Under the pieces are notes generated by a model. It had not been told where the DNA came from and searched no databases. It saw nothing but the letters and a program-made list of their open reading frames with translations. From NCBI RefSeq assembly GCF_014270065.1, contig NZ_JACNME010000014.1, positions 1-64,000 on the forward strand: a stretch of 64,000 nucleotides of DNA, written 5' to 3'. The DNA is from Quadrisphaera sp. RL12-1S. Lineage in GTDB: Bacteria; Actinomycetota; Actinomycetes; Actinomycetales; Quadrisphaeraceae. Below are positions 18,495 to 26,700 of this stretch, in pieces (within the stretch, counting starts at the first letter, position 1; each line of letters opens with the position of its first letter). The translations under genes and the position numbers were made by a program.

Positions 18495-20536
18495 CGCGCG
18501 CCCCCGTCCGAGGTGCGGAACGTGCTACCGCGCACCACAGCAGAGGCACCGGAGGTGTCGAGCAGCCCTGAGAGGCCTCCCTGGTGGGGCGGGAAGCCGG
18601 CCCCCAGGAGCATCGCGGCGTCGACGTCGTCCACGTCTTTCGCAACCCCTTCAGCCAGCAGGCGGTCGAGCTCGTCTGCGAGGCCGCGCAGCAGGCTCCG
18701 GCGCAGCGCCGCCGGGGTCGCCGTCCCGGTCCTGTGCGGCAGGACTTCGGCTGCGCCGTCAGCGTCGTAACCCGCCAGCCCGCGCTCGACCAGATCGTGC
18801 AGGGATGAGCTCGTGGTGAACCGCTCTGGGAAGGCGTCCTGGAGGCTCTGCAGGATGTGGAGCTGGACGGCCGGCCCGATGTGCGCGATGAGCTGGAAGG
18901 GCGTCATGGGCAAGCCATCGACGCGCAGGGCGCCATTGACGGCCTCGGGGTCCTCCCCTGCGTCCACCAGGGCGAGTGCATCTCCCAGCCATCGGCTCAG
19001 GAGGCGGTTGACGATGAACCCTGGCTCGTCCGCGCTGACGACCGCGATCTTGCCGAGCCGGTTCGCCAGGGAGAGTGTCCTCTCAGCCGCCTCGGTGCTC
19101 GTCTTCGGGGCGCTGACGACCTCCACCAGGGGGAGCACCGCCACGGGGTTGAAGAAGTGCAGGCCCACAGCACGTTCAGGGTGGTCCAGCACTTCGGCCA
19201 TGGCCGCCACCGACAGCGAGGAGGTGTTGGTGAGGAGGAGCGCCGAAGGGTCGAGGTGACCTTCCAGCTCGGCCCAGACGCTCTGCTTGACGGCGAGGTC
19301 TTCGACGACCGCCTCGAGGACCGCCTCGCAACCGGCGAGGTCCTCCAGCTGCGTGCTGGCGGTGGTCGCCGCCTTCGCGGCGGCAGCAGCGGCGGGGTCA
19401 AGCCCTGCGCGCACAGCTCGGTCCAGGTGGGCCCACACCCGCGTCACGGCGTCCGCAGCGCGTTGGGGGTCGACCTCGACCAGGTGGACCTGTGCCCCGG
19501 TCCGCGAGGAGATGAGCGCTGCTAGCTGCGTGGCCATGAGGCCGCCGCCGACCAACCCGATGCGGCGCCACTCTGCCGCCGGCGCTGCCTTGCGCGTCGC
19601 GCTGCGCGCGCGTTGGACGGCGAAGAAGCTGGCGATGCCGCTGCGGGCCTCATCGCTCGCCACGACGTCGGCGAAGGTCTGGACGGTCTGCGCGCGCAGA
19701 GGCGGGGAGGCCGCCGTGAGGCGCGCCTGCGTGCGCCGCAGGAGAGGACCGCGGTCGCTGCCTTCGACGTCGGCCAGGAGGTCGAGCAGTTCGATCGCGC
19801 GACGCGAGGCCAAGGTGCCTCCCGGGGTGCGTCGCTCAACGGCGGCCGCCACGGCTGCAGCGTCCCAGGACGTGTCCGGCTGGCGCGCCGTGGACTGCAT
19901 CGAGGGGTCGAGCGCTTGGGCGACGTGCTCGAGCGCTTCCGCTAGGAACGCTTCGTGGTCGTCGGTGCTGAGGACCGCGTCGACCACACCGAGCTGGAGG
20001 GCGCTGGTGGCGGTCAGGGTGCGCTGCGCCAAGGCGTCGAGGACCGCCACGCGCGCCGCTGTGGCCCGTCCGGTCAGCTGGCTGAGGCGCGTCAGGCCGC
20101 CCCAGCCGGGGACCAGGCCCAGACGGACCTCCGGCAGTCCCATGCTCGTCGCACCGTCACGGGCGATGCGCAGATCGGCGGTCAGGGCCAGTTCCATCGC
20201 TCCGCCGAGGGTGGGCCCGGCGACCAGAGCGACCGTCGGGACGGGAAGGCGCCGCAAAGGCTCCAGGGCGTCATAGCCACGTTCGGCGATCCTGCGACCA
20301 ACCTCAGAGTCGGCCGGGTTGCGCATCTCCTGCAGGTCGGCGCCGGCACCCAAGCCCCCTGATGGACTGAAGACCACGAGAGCCTCGACATCGGTGGTGT
20401 TGAGGTCCTGGACCGCCGAGCGGAGCTGGCCCAGGGTCTCGGCGGTCCACGTCAAGAGCCGGCTGCCCTCTCCCTGGAGCTCGAGCAGGGCGATGCGGCG
20501 CCCGGCGACGTCCCGGACCGTGGTGGAGGTCCTCAC
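18491..20536 (-). CDS. Bifunctional enoyl-CoA hydratase/3-hydroxyacyl-CoA dehydrogenase
   Basis: A 681-residue fusion protein. The N-terminal hydratase domain (about 1-200) has GLGAGADLQEM (oxyanion region), GGAMELALTADLRIA and GLPEVRLGLVPGWGG. The dehydrogenase NAD domain starts at about 325 with IGLVGGGLMATQLAAL, and the catalytic His is in VGLHFFNPVAVLPLVEV. The C-terminal dehydrogenase domain (about 490-680) begins after EPGFIVNRLLSRWLG. This is the FadB/FadJ layout, slightly short. It would hydrate crotonyl-CoA to 3-hydroxybutyryl-CoA and oxidise this to acetoacetyl-CoA. The start is GTG 20536, overlapping the stop of the acyl-CoA dehydrogenase gene by 4 bases (GTGA). A longer open frame upstream is only the shadow of that gene. 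Confidence 0.9.
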   Translation of the reverse strand: MRTSTTVRDVAGRRIALLELQGEGSRLLTWTAETLGQLRSAVQDLNTTDVEALVVFSPSGGLGAGADLQEMRNPADSEVGRRIAERGYDALEPLRRLPVPTVALVAGPTLGGAMELALTADLRIARDGATSMGLPEVRLGLVPGWGGLTRLSQLTGRATAARVAVLDALAQRTLTATSALQLGVVDAVLSTDDHEAFLAEALEHVAQALDPSMQSTARQPDTSWDAAAVAAAVERRTPGGTLASRRAIELLDLLADVEGSDRGPLLRRTQARLTAASPPLRAQTVQTFADVVASDEARSGIASFFAVQRARSATRKAAPAAEWRRIGLVGGGLMATQLAALISSRTGAQVHLVEVDPQRAADAVTRVWAHLDRAVRAGLDPAAAAAAKAATTASTQLEDLAGCEAVLEAVVEDLAVKQSVWAELEGHLDPSALLLTNTSSLSVAAMAEVLDHPERAVGLHFFNPVAVLPLVEVVSAPKTSTEAAERTLSLANRLGKIAVVSADEPGFIVNRLLSRWLGDALALVDAGEDPEAVNGALRVDGLPMTPFQLIAHIGPAVQLHILQSLQDAFPERFTTSSSLHDLVERGLAGYDADGAAEVLPHRTGTATPAALRRSLLRGLADELDRLLAEGVAKDVDDVDAAMLLGAGFPPHQGGLSGLLDTSGASAVVRGSTFRTSDGGAR

Positions 20537-21774
20537 CGGAAGGCCGCGATGCCGGTGATGCGCTGTCCGAGCACGAGGGTGTGCACCTCGTCGGTGCCCT
20601 CGTAGGTGCGCACGCTCTCGAGGTTGTTCGCGTGGCGCAGCGCTGCGTGGTCGAGCGTGATGCCGTTGCCGCCCAGCACGGTGCGCGCCTCGCGGCAGAC
20701 CTCGATGGCGGTGCGGGTGTTGTCCAGCTTGCCCACCGAGATCTGGTGCGGCTCCAGGGCGCCGGCGTCCTTGAGGCGGCCCAGGTGCAGCGCCAGCAGC
20801 CAGCCCTTCTCGATGCCGACGGCCATGTCCGCGAGCTTCTTCTGCGTGAGCTGGTACCCGGCCAGCGGCTTGCCGAACTGCTGGCGCTGCAGGGAGTACC
20901 GCAGCGCCTCCAGGTAGCTGTCCCGCGCGGCACCGAGCACGCCCCAGGAGATGCCGTAGCGGGCCTCGTTGAGGCAGGAGAACGGGCCGGACAGTCCGCG
21001 GGCGCCCGGCAGCAGCGCGTCGGCGGGCAGGCGGACGTCGTCGAAGGTGAGGTCGCACTGCACCGAGGCGCGCATCGACAGCTTCGCCGGGATCGGGGTG
21101 GCGGTGAAGCCGGGGGTGTCGGTGGGCACCAGGAAGCCGCGCACGCCCTCGTCGGTGGCGGCCCAGACGACGGCGACGTCGGCGATGCTGGCCAGGCCGA
21201 TCCAGCGCTTGGCGCCGTTCAGGACCCAGTCAGCCCTCTCGCCGGCGCCGTCGCGGCGGGCGGAGGTCTTCATGGATCCGGGGTCGGAGCCGGCGGTGGG
21301 CTCGGTGAGGCCGAAGCAGCCGATGAGGCGGCCAGCGGCCATGCCGGGCAGCCACCGGGCCTTCTGCTCGGCCGAGCCGTGCTTGGCGATGGCGCTCATG
21401 GCCAGGGAGCCCTGCACGCTGACGGCGGTGCGCAACCCGGAGTCGCCGGCTTCCAGCTCCAGGGCCGCCAGGCCGTACTCGACCGCGCTGCGCCCGGGGC
21501 AGCCCTCCTCGCGCAGGTGCATGCCGAGCAGGCCGAGCTCGCCCAGGCGGGGCATGAGCTCGCGGGGGAAGTGGGCGTTCTCGAACCACTCGGCGATGTG
21601 GGGGCGCACCTCGGCGTCGACGAACGCGGCCACGCGCTCGCTGACGGCGCGCTCCTCGGGGGAGAGCAGCCCCTCCAGGCCCAGCAGGTGCGGGCGCGGC
21701 CCGACCGGAGCCTTCGCGGCAAGGACCGCAGTCTCTGAGGCCGTGGCGGTGGGGCGGTCGGTGGTGGTACTCAT
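20533..21774 (-). CDS. Glutaryl-CoA dehydrogenase-type acyl-CoA dehydrogenase
   Basis: A 413-residue flavoprotein. The FAD-binding region CFGLTEPTAGSDPGSMKT, the segment ARYGISWGVLG, and the catalytic base in VRTYEGTDEVHTLVLG (Glu about 392) match glutaryl-CoA dehydrogenases rather than straight-chain acyl-CoA dehydrogenases. The reaction is oxidation and decarboxylation of glutaryl-CoA to crotonyl-CoA and CO2, with electrons passing to ETF. It overlaps the CoA-transferase stop (ATGA at 21771-21774) and the hydratase start, so the four genes are tightly coupled. Its codons look even more GC-rich than those of its neighbours. Substrate preference is inferred from these motifs and context. Confidence 0.88.
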   Translation of the reverse strand: MSTTTDRPTATASETAVLAAKAPVGPRPHLLGLEGLLSPEERAVSERVAAFVDAEVRPHIAEWFENAHFPRELMPRLGELGLLGMHLREEGCPGRSAVEYGLAALELEAGDSGLRTAVSVQGSLAMSAIAKHGSAEQKARWLPGMAAGRLIGCFGLTEPTAGSDPGSMKTSARRDGAGERADWVLNGAKRWIGLASIADVAVVWAATDEGVRGFLVPTDTPGFTATPIPAKLSMRASVQCDLTFDDVRLPADALLPGARGLSGPFSCLNEARYGISWGVLGAARDSYLEALRYSLQRQQFGKPLAGYQLTQKKLADMAVGIEKGWLLALHLGRLKDAGALEPHQISVGKLDNTRTAIEVCREARTVLGGNGITLDHAALRHANNLESVRTYEGTDEVHTLVLGQRITGIAAFR

Positions 21775-23042
21775 CGTGACTCCTCGTGATCAGCGGGGTG
21801 AGCAGGGGACGTGGCGCTGGTGTGCCGCCCTGGGCGCTCAGGGCGATTCAGAGGAGTGGCGAGCCACTGTCTGATCTCTGCGTCGTGCTCGCCGAGCACG
21901 GGGGACGCTCGACGCGGGGAGGGAGGCGACGGCGTCACCGATACCGCCCCGCGCACCTGTCGACCGACGACGCGGCCCTCGCTGTCGAGGACGTCCATCA
22001 CTGGCTCCAGACCAAGCCGTTCGGCCAAGCGCAGGCCTTCGCTGATGGTGGCCACACGCCCGACTGGCACACCGACGGCCACGAGCCGGTCCTCCCACTC
22101 AGCGGCGGGTGCTCGACCAAGCCGCTCTTCAAGGGCCCGGCGCAGCTGCGGGCGATGGCGAACACGCTCCGTGTTCGTGGCGAAGCGGGTGTCGGAGGCC
22201 AGCTCGAGGCAGCCGAGCTCGCCCACCAGGCGCCTGAACATCCCGTCCGTGCCGCAGGCGATGGCCAGGGGGCCGTCCTGGCAGGCCAGAAGCTCGTACG
22301 GCGCGATCGAGGGGTGATGGCTCCCCGCGCGGGACGGGTCCACCCCGGCTCCGACGAAGGACTGGATCTGGTTGACCAGAGCACCCTGGAGGCTGGAGAG
22401 GAGGTTCACCTCGACGTGTCCACCACGGCCGGTCAGCCCGCGGCGGACCAGCGCGGCCAGAGTTCCCAGGGCGGCGTCCTTGCCGCACAGGACGTCGACG
22501 ACGGCGACGCCGACCTTCGAGGGCGGGCCGTCGGCCTCGCCGGTGATGTGCATGAGCCCGCCGAGCGCTTGCACGACGAAGTCGTAGCCGGGCACCGCCG
22601 CCCCGCCCGCCGTCCCGAACCCGCTGATGGAGACGGTGACGAGGCGGGGGTTGGCTTGACGCAACTCAGACAGTCCCAGCCCGAAGGCTTCGAGCGTGCC
22701 GGGCTTGAAGTTCTGCACGAGAACGTCGGCGCGCAGGGCGAGCTCGCGGGCGAGCCCCTGGTCGCCGGGGTCGGCCAGGTCCAAGCAGAGCGACTGCTTG
22801 TTCCGGTTGACGCTCTCGAAGTAGGTGGAGCCGGTCGCACTGAAAGGCGGACCCCAACGCCGCGTCTCATCCCCGCCGTCGGGACGCTCGACCTTGACGA
22901 CGCGGGCACCCAGGTCGGCGAGGTGCATCGTTGCCAGGGGGCCGGCGAGCACCCGAGAGAAATCCGCGACCAGCAGACCAGCCAGAGGCAGCTCGCTGTT
23001 GCCACCGACCTGGGCTTCGGTCTCGTCGTCGAGCTGGGTCAC
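21771..23042 (-). CDS. Type III CoA-transferase (CaiB/BaiF family), probable glutarate CoA-transferase
   Basis: A 423-residue CoA-transferase. Family features are LLVADFSRVLAGPLATMHLADLGA (about 23-46), the NRNKQSLCLDL stretch, PGYDFVVQALGGLMHITG, and the likely catalytic Asp in VAVVDVLCG (about 183). Type III transferases include the succinyl-CoA:glutarate enzyme. Co-transcription with a glutaryl-CoA dehydrogenase makes glutarate activation the best guess. The start is GTG 23042, preceded by GGAGG at a proper distance; ATG codons further upstream have no ribosome site. It is the first gene of its operon. Mesaconate, formate or carnitine substrates cannot be excluded from sequence alone. Confidence 0.85.
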   Translation of the reverse strand: MTQLDDETEAQVGGNSELPLAGLLVADFSRVLAGPLATMHLADLGARVVKVERPDGGDETRRWGPPFSATGSTYFESVNRNKQSLCLDLADPGDQGLARELALRADVLVQNFKPGTLEAFGLGLSELRQANPRLVTVSISGFGTAGGAAVPGYDFVVQALGGLMHITGEADGPPSKVGVAVVDVLCGKDAALGTLAALVRRGLTGRGGHVEVNLLSSLQGALVNQIQSFVGAGVDPSRAGSHHPSIAPYELLACQDGPLAIACGTDGMFRRLVGELGCLELASDTRFATNTERVRHRPQLRRALEERLGRAPAAEWEDRLVAVGVPVGRVATISEGLRLAERLGLEPVMDVLDSEGRVVGRQVRGAVSVTPSPPSPRRASPVLGEHDAEIRQWLATPLNRPERPGRHTSATSPAHPADHEESR

Positions 23043-23129
23043 CGTTGCTCCCTCCGCTGGGACGGGCAGTCCCTCTGACGGAGAGCACCTTGGCATTGTT
23101 CTACCCAAGCGGACAAGACATAGATTTGA

Positions 23130-23408
23130 TCATTTCTGGCTAACAACTGAACAAGGGTCGCGCTGCGCCGCCCCGGGCCGATCGTCCTGCTCCAAGGCCG
23201 CCGTGGCGGCCACCACCACCTCGGGGTCGGTCACGTCCGGCAGCAGGGGCAGAACGCGCGGGTTGTCGAGGTGGAGGCGCCGGGCAGTGGCACAGACGAG
23301 CCTGGCGCCGCGTTCGAGGGCCTGCCGGACGAACTCGGCCCCCGGGCCGCGGTTGGCTCCAGTGACCAGGGCGAAGGTGTCGGTGAGGCGCTGTTGGCGG
23401 GGATGCAC
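23130..23408 (-). pseudogene. Truncated short-chain dehydrogenase/reductase (N-terminal remnant)
   Basis: A 92-residue frame. Its first 70 residues match the N-terminal Rossmann part of SDR enzymes: FALVTGANRGPGAEFVRQAL (TGxxxGxG motif), a second strand LVCATARR, and LPLLPDVTDPE. The catalytic Ser-Tyr-Lys region and the remaining two thirds of the protein are missing, replaced by an unrelated tail ending before the CoA-transferase gene. It lies 69 bases downstream of the PAP2-like gene. It is probably a relic left by a deletion or by element insertion. Confidence 0.65.
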
Positions 23409-23477
23409 CGAGCAAAGGCCCAGGTGGGCTGGACACTTCCCCGCGGCGAGCCCCTTCGTCCGATCGGCGCTCGACGC

Positions 23478-24107
23478 CTACCTGACGACGGCCAGCAGGG
23501 ACAGGACCACGGCACCGAGAACCGCCCCAGCGGTGACCTGCGCGGGCGTGTGGTCCCGCAGGACGACGCGCCCCCAGGACACCAGGACCACTCCAACACC
23601 GGCCAGCAGCGCCCACGGGCCCAGGACGACGACGAGGGCCGCCACCGTCCCCGCCGCGACCGCAGAGTGCATCGAGATCTTCCAGAACTTGGAGATGACC
23701 AGGCAGGCGAGGACGAGCAGCACCTCGCCCACCAGCAGCCAGACCAACAGCGGTGGCGCCCCCAGCAGCACGAGCAGCAAGATGCCAGCCGCAAGGCAGA
23801 GCAGGACGGCCACCAGCACCTTCGGGCGGTCCTCCCGCCGGGACACGTGCCGGTCGGTCGCCCCGCCGGTGCGGATCAGCCAGGCGATGTAGGCGTACGG
23901 CAGCCCGATGGCGAAGACGGCCCCGAGCAGGCCCAGGCCTGCGCCGCGCCACGAGTCGGAGTCGCTCAGCGCCCCGACGGCGACAGGGCAGATCACGCCG
24001 ACGACCGATGGGGCCAGGAGCTCGGTGAAGACCCTCGCCAGGCGGAGGCGAATGCCGCTGGCTCCGCGGCAGGAGGTCCTCGTCTCGACGTCCACCTGCT
24101 CGGTCAT
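23478..24107 (-). CDS. PAP2-like membrane protein
   Basis: A 209-residue membrane protein with about five or six predicted helices. KFWKISMHSAVAAGTVAAL and SWGRVVLRDHTPAQVTAGAVLG align with the second and third PAP2 phosphatase motifs (PSGH and SRxxxxxHxxxD). The Ser-Gly-His motif appears here as MHSA, a variant seen in some actinobacterial members, so phosphatase activity is uncertain. Its start overlaps the stop of the preceding membrane-protein gene (ATGA), making it the last gene of a four-gene overlapping cassette. It may act on lipid phosphates or isoprenoid diphosphates at the membrane. Confidence 0.75.
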   Translation of the reverse strand: MTEQVDVETRTSCRGASGIRLRLARVFTELLAPSVVGVICPVAVGALSDSDSWRGAGLGLLGAVFAIGLPYAYIAWLIRTGGATDRHVSRREDRPKVLVAVLLCLAAGILLLVLLGAPPLLVWLLVGEVLLVLACLVISKFWKISMHSAVAAGTVAALVVVLGPWALLAGVGVVLVSWGRVVLRDHTPAQVTAGAVLGAVVLSLLAVVR

Positions 24108-25351
24108 GGCGTGGCCTCCTTCCGGTGGTTCCTGACACGTCGGTTCGCGTGCCTGCGGCGCACCCGGTACCGGTGGGCCACCTTGGTCCACCACGCCACT
24201 TCCTGCTCGACGGTGGCCGCCGTCGGGGGCACCGGGATGGTCTCCTTCGGCATCGGCGCCCCCACAGACTCGGCCACGACGAACTCGGCCAACGCTGTCG
24301 CCGCCCGGTCGGCCTCCTCGTCGGAGACTTGCGGTGAGGCCAGCGCGGCGGGCGTGACCGGCCTGACGGTCATGCGCCGTCCGCCGAGGATCCGCACGGC
24401 GTCGAGCAGCTCGATGATGCGCCGGTAGAGCCGCCACTCACCGGTGCGGACAGACAAGACCTCCCGTACCGGTCCCGGGTCCGGTTCCATGGCGATGCTG
24501 GGACGCAGACGCACCATGTCCCTCCACAGCGGGTAGAGGCCGACGCTCCGGGCGTGGGCCGTCAGTCCTTCCGAGGCCGCACGTGCTCTGGCCACAGCGG
24601 CCAGCCAGAGGGTTCCCGCGACCAGCAGGATGCTGGCGGCCGCGGCGAGGACCGCGCCCGGCCAGGCCAGTGCCTCCAGCACACCGGGGCGGTCAGCAGC
24701 GAGCGCACCGAGCCCGACAACGCGCAGCAGCACGTAGAGGCAGCCTGCCGCGGCGCCAAGACTGATCAGCCGGCCGCTGGTCGCCAGCCGGCCGGTCATG
24801 GTCGCGCGCATCTGCCACCCGAGCCGCAGCAGCTCGATGAAGGCGCCGCCCACGAAGGCGACGAAGACCAGCGTGTAGACCTGCACCGCAGGCTCACGGG
24901 CGAAGGCCACCATGTACGAGCGGACCTGGTGCCCCTGCGGGCCGAGCGCGAAGCAGATCCACAGGACGGCGATGGCGACCGCGAGCCACGTCCGGCGCCG
25001 TCGCCGCCAGCCCGCCCGTCCTCGCCTGACGGAGGAGCTACCGGCTGCGGCGCCCGCACGGACGGCGAAGTGAGCGACCATGCCCAGGATCCCGACTGCG
25101 CAAGCCATGAGGGCGGAGCGGGCGATGGGCTCCCCGACGTTCGCTACACCCGTCAGCTGCGTCAGCGCTGCGTAGACGGGGGAGACCAGGGCTGTCGCTC
25201 CCACGGCGAGCCCGGCCAGCGCCAGGGCAAGGCCCTGGCGGTCTCGCCGACTTCCAGGCCACAGGTCTCGCGCGCGCAGCAGCGCGGCGAGGCCGACGAA
25301 GGTGGCCACCGCGGGGATGGCGTACGTCGAGACGACGTCGGCCAGGTTCAC
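24104..25351 (-). CDS. Multi-pass membrane protein of the MAB_1171c/DUF6545 type
   Basis: A 415-residue protein. The N-terminal about 250 residues carry seven or eight predicted membrane helices. The C-terminal 150 residues are soluble, with LYPLWRDMVRLRPSIAM, YRRIIELLDAVRIL and a final basic stretch. This layout matches actinobacterial proteins described as MAB_1171c family putative transporters, which often sit next to XRE and ImmA/IrrE genes. I chose GTG 25351, which overlaps the metallopeptidase stop (GTGA). It also overlaps the downstream PAP2-like start, so translation is coupled on both sides. Function is unknown; a membrane effector or signalling component controlled by the two upstream genes is inference. 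Confidence 0.75.
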   Translation of the reverse strand: MNLADVVSTYAIPAVATFVGLAALLRARDLWPGSRRDRQGLALALAGLAVGATALVSPVYAALTQLTGVANVGEPIARSALMACAVGILGMVAHFAVRAGAAAGSSSVRRGRAGWRRRRRTWLAVAIAVLWICFALGPQGHQVRSYMVAFAREPAVQVYTLVFVAFVGGAFIELLRLGWQMRATMTGRLATSGRLISLGAAAGCLYVLLRVVGLGALAADRPGVLEALAWPGAVLAAAASILLVAGTLWLAAVARARAASEGLTAHARSVGLYPLWRDMVRLRPSIAMEPDPGPVREVLSVRTGEWRLYRRIIELLDAVRILGGRRMTVRPVTPAALASPQVSDEEADRAATALAEFVVAESVGAPMPKETIPVPPTAATVEQEVAWWTKVAHRYRVRRRHANRRVRNHRKEATP

Positions 25352-25878
25352 CGGGCGTCTCGGCGGCGGGATCCGAAGGTGGCCGTGAGGTCCGCGGCCC
25401 GCCGACGGGCATCGGCAGGCAGGGCTCCGAGGTCGTCGGCCACAGGGTGAGTGGAGAGCTGCAGGAGCATGGAGGCGAAGACCTCGGCCTCGCGCTCCTC
25501 GTGGGTGGAGTACGAGCCCCGCTGCAGCATCCTCCGCACGGTGCGCGGGTCGACGTCGGGAAGCAGGGTCGCCAGCACGTCCGGTGCCAGGGGCTCGTCG
25601 TACCCGTGCTCGAAAGCGATGTGCGCGAGCTCGTGGGCGATGACGTGCTGCTGGTGCACTCCGGCGAGGCCGTCGTCGAAGAAGACGACGTCCGCACCCT
25701 CCAGCTCGATCCAGGTGCCCGAGAGCTCCTCGCCGAGCTGGGGATGAGCGACGAGGCGGATGGGGCGGCCGCGCTGCTGGGTCAGCTGCTCGGCGAGCTG
25801 CTGAACGCTGGTGGGGCCGTGGATGCCCAGGGTGGCCAGCATCTGGGCGCATCGGGTGCGCACGACGTTGAGCTGCAC
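25348..25878 (-). CDS. ImmA/IrrE-family metallopeptidase
   Basis: A 176-residue protein with the zinc-protease motif HELAH (about 82-86) in VIAHELAHIAFEHG and a downstream EEREAEVFASMLL that should supply the third zinc ligand. Family members cleave repressors, as ImmA does with ImmR of ICEBs1 or IrrE with DdrO. The start is GTG 25878 with GAGGGG 7 bases upstream, 13 bases after the XRE gene stop. Location directly behind a helix-turn-helix regulator is the classical pairing, so that regulator is the likely substrate. Confidence 0.85.
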   Translation of the reverse strand: MQLNVVRTRCAQMLATLGIHGPTSVQQLAEQLTQQRGRPIRLVAHPQLGEELSGTWIELEGADVVFFDDGLAGVHQQHVIAHELAHIAFEHGYDEPLAPDVLATLLPDVDPRTVRRMLQRGSYSTHEEREAEVFASMLLQLSTHPVADDLGALPADARRRAADLTATFGSRRRDAR

Positions 25879-25891
25879 CCGGCCACCCCTC

Positions 25892-26422
25892 TCAGTCGGG
25901 GGTGTGGCCCCTCCTGGCGCCGTCCGAGGCCGCGTCGCCGGCGTCAGAGCCGTCGGCACCCTCGGGCAGGCCCTCCAGGGCACGCACCCGCTCGATCATG
26001 TCCACGATGGTCCCCAGGCTCTCGGAGGAGAGACCGGAAGCCCTCATGGCGATCTTGCGTACCCCGGCATCGCGCATGGCTGCAACCAGAGACAGCTGCT
26101 CGTTGACGGCCCTGGAGACCTCGTCGTCGAAGAAGTAGGCCGCCGGGACGCCGAAGAAGGAGGCCAGCGCTTCCAAGTGCTTCATGGTCGGGTTGTCGCG
26201 CTTGCCGTTGCGGAGCATCCAGACGTAAGCAGCGCTGATGGTCGGCCCCCCAGCGTCACGGATCTCACTGGCGACCTGCTCGTAGGTGTACTCACCGCGC
26301 GAGGAGCGGACGGTGCGGAACAGGTGGTCGACCTTGTCGGCCAGGCTCCGTGAAGATCCACCGTTCGGAGCAGCCTCGTCCGCGGCGACATCGACGTCGG
26401 CGTCGACCGCATCCTCGGCCAC
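25892..26422 (-). CDS. XRE-type helix-turn-helix regulator
   Basis: A 176-residue protein with an acidic N-terminal tail (about 1-25) and a helix-turn-helix domain at about 46-97 (YTYEQVASEI, ISAAYVWMLRNGKRDNP, LEALASFFGVPAAYFF). A helical C-terminal part (SLSSESLGTIVDMIERVRAL in outline) is of the kind that dimerises EspR-like proteins. The start is GTG 26422, preceded by GAGAGGGG. It is the first gene of the cassette with the metallopeptidase and two membrane proteins. A CCCACGT-N14-ACGTGGG dyad 51 bases upstream is a candidate autoregulatory operator. Confidence 0.83.
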   Translation of the reverse strand: MAEDAVDADVDVAADEAAPNGGSSRSLADKVDHLFRTVRSSRGEYTYEQVASEIRDAGGPTISAAYVWMLRNGKRDNPTMKHLEALASFFGVPAAYFFDDEVSRAVNEQLSLVAAMRDAGVRKIAMRASGLSSESLGTIVDMIERVRALEGLPEGADGSDAGDAASDGARRGHTPD

Positions 26423-26472
26423 GTCTGCCCCTCTCAGCCCTGTGACGGCGCTCGAGCGCACTGGTTGCACGC

Positions 26473-26508
26473 CCCACGTCTTGACAGCGGTTCACGTGGG
26501 CATAGCAT
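26473..26508. promoter_or_regulatory. Operator-like dyad around a TTGACA element
   Basis: The region 26423-26700 between the XRE gene and the rightward element genes contains a perfect dyad CCCACGT (26473-26479) and ACGTGGG (26494-26500), centres 21 bases apart, about two helical turns. Between the arms lies TTGACA (26481-26486), followed after 16 bases by TAGCAT (26503-26508), a plausible plus-strand promoter. A protein bound to both arms would cover the -35. The divergent XRE protein is the natural candidate. The rest of this gap contains only open frames I regard as chance. Confidence 0.5.
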
Positions 26509-26700
26509 CTGGAGCGCCATCACAACTGATGTAAATGACGGGGAGCCGGACACCAACCCGGAGCGTCGGTTCGCACCGCCACCCCTGCATCCACACCCAC
26601 CGACGAGACGCCGGTGGGCATCGACCCATCCACAGTGCCGCCTCTGCGCAGATGCGTCGAGGGCGGCACCTGAAGGCTAGCCGCATGGGGGTGACTGACC

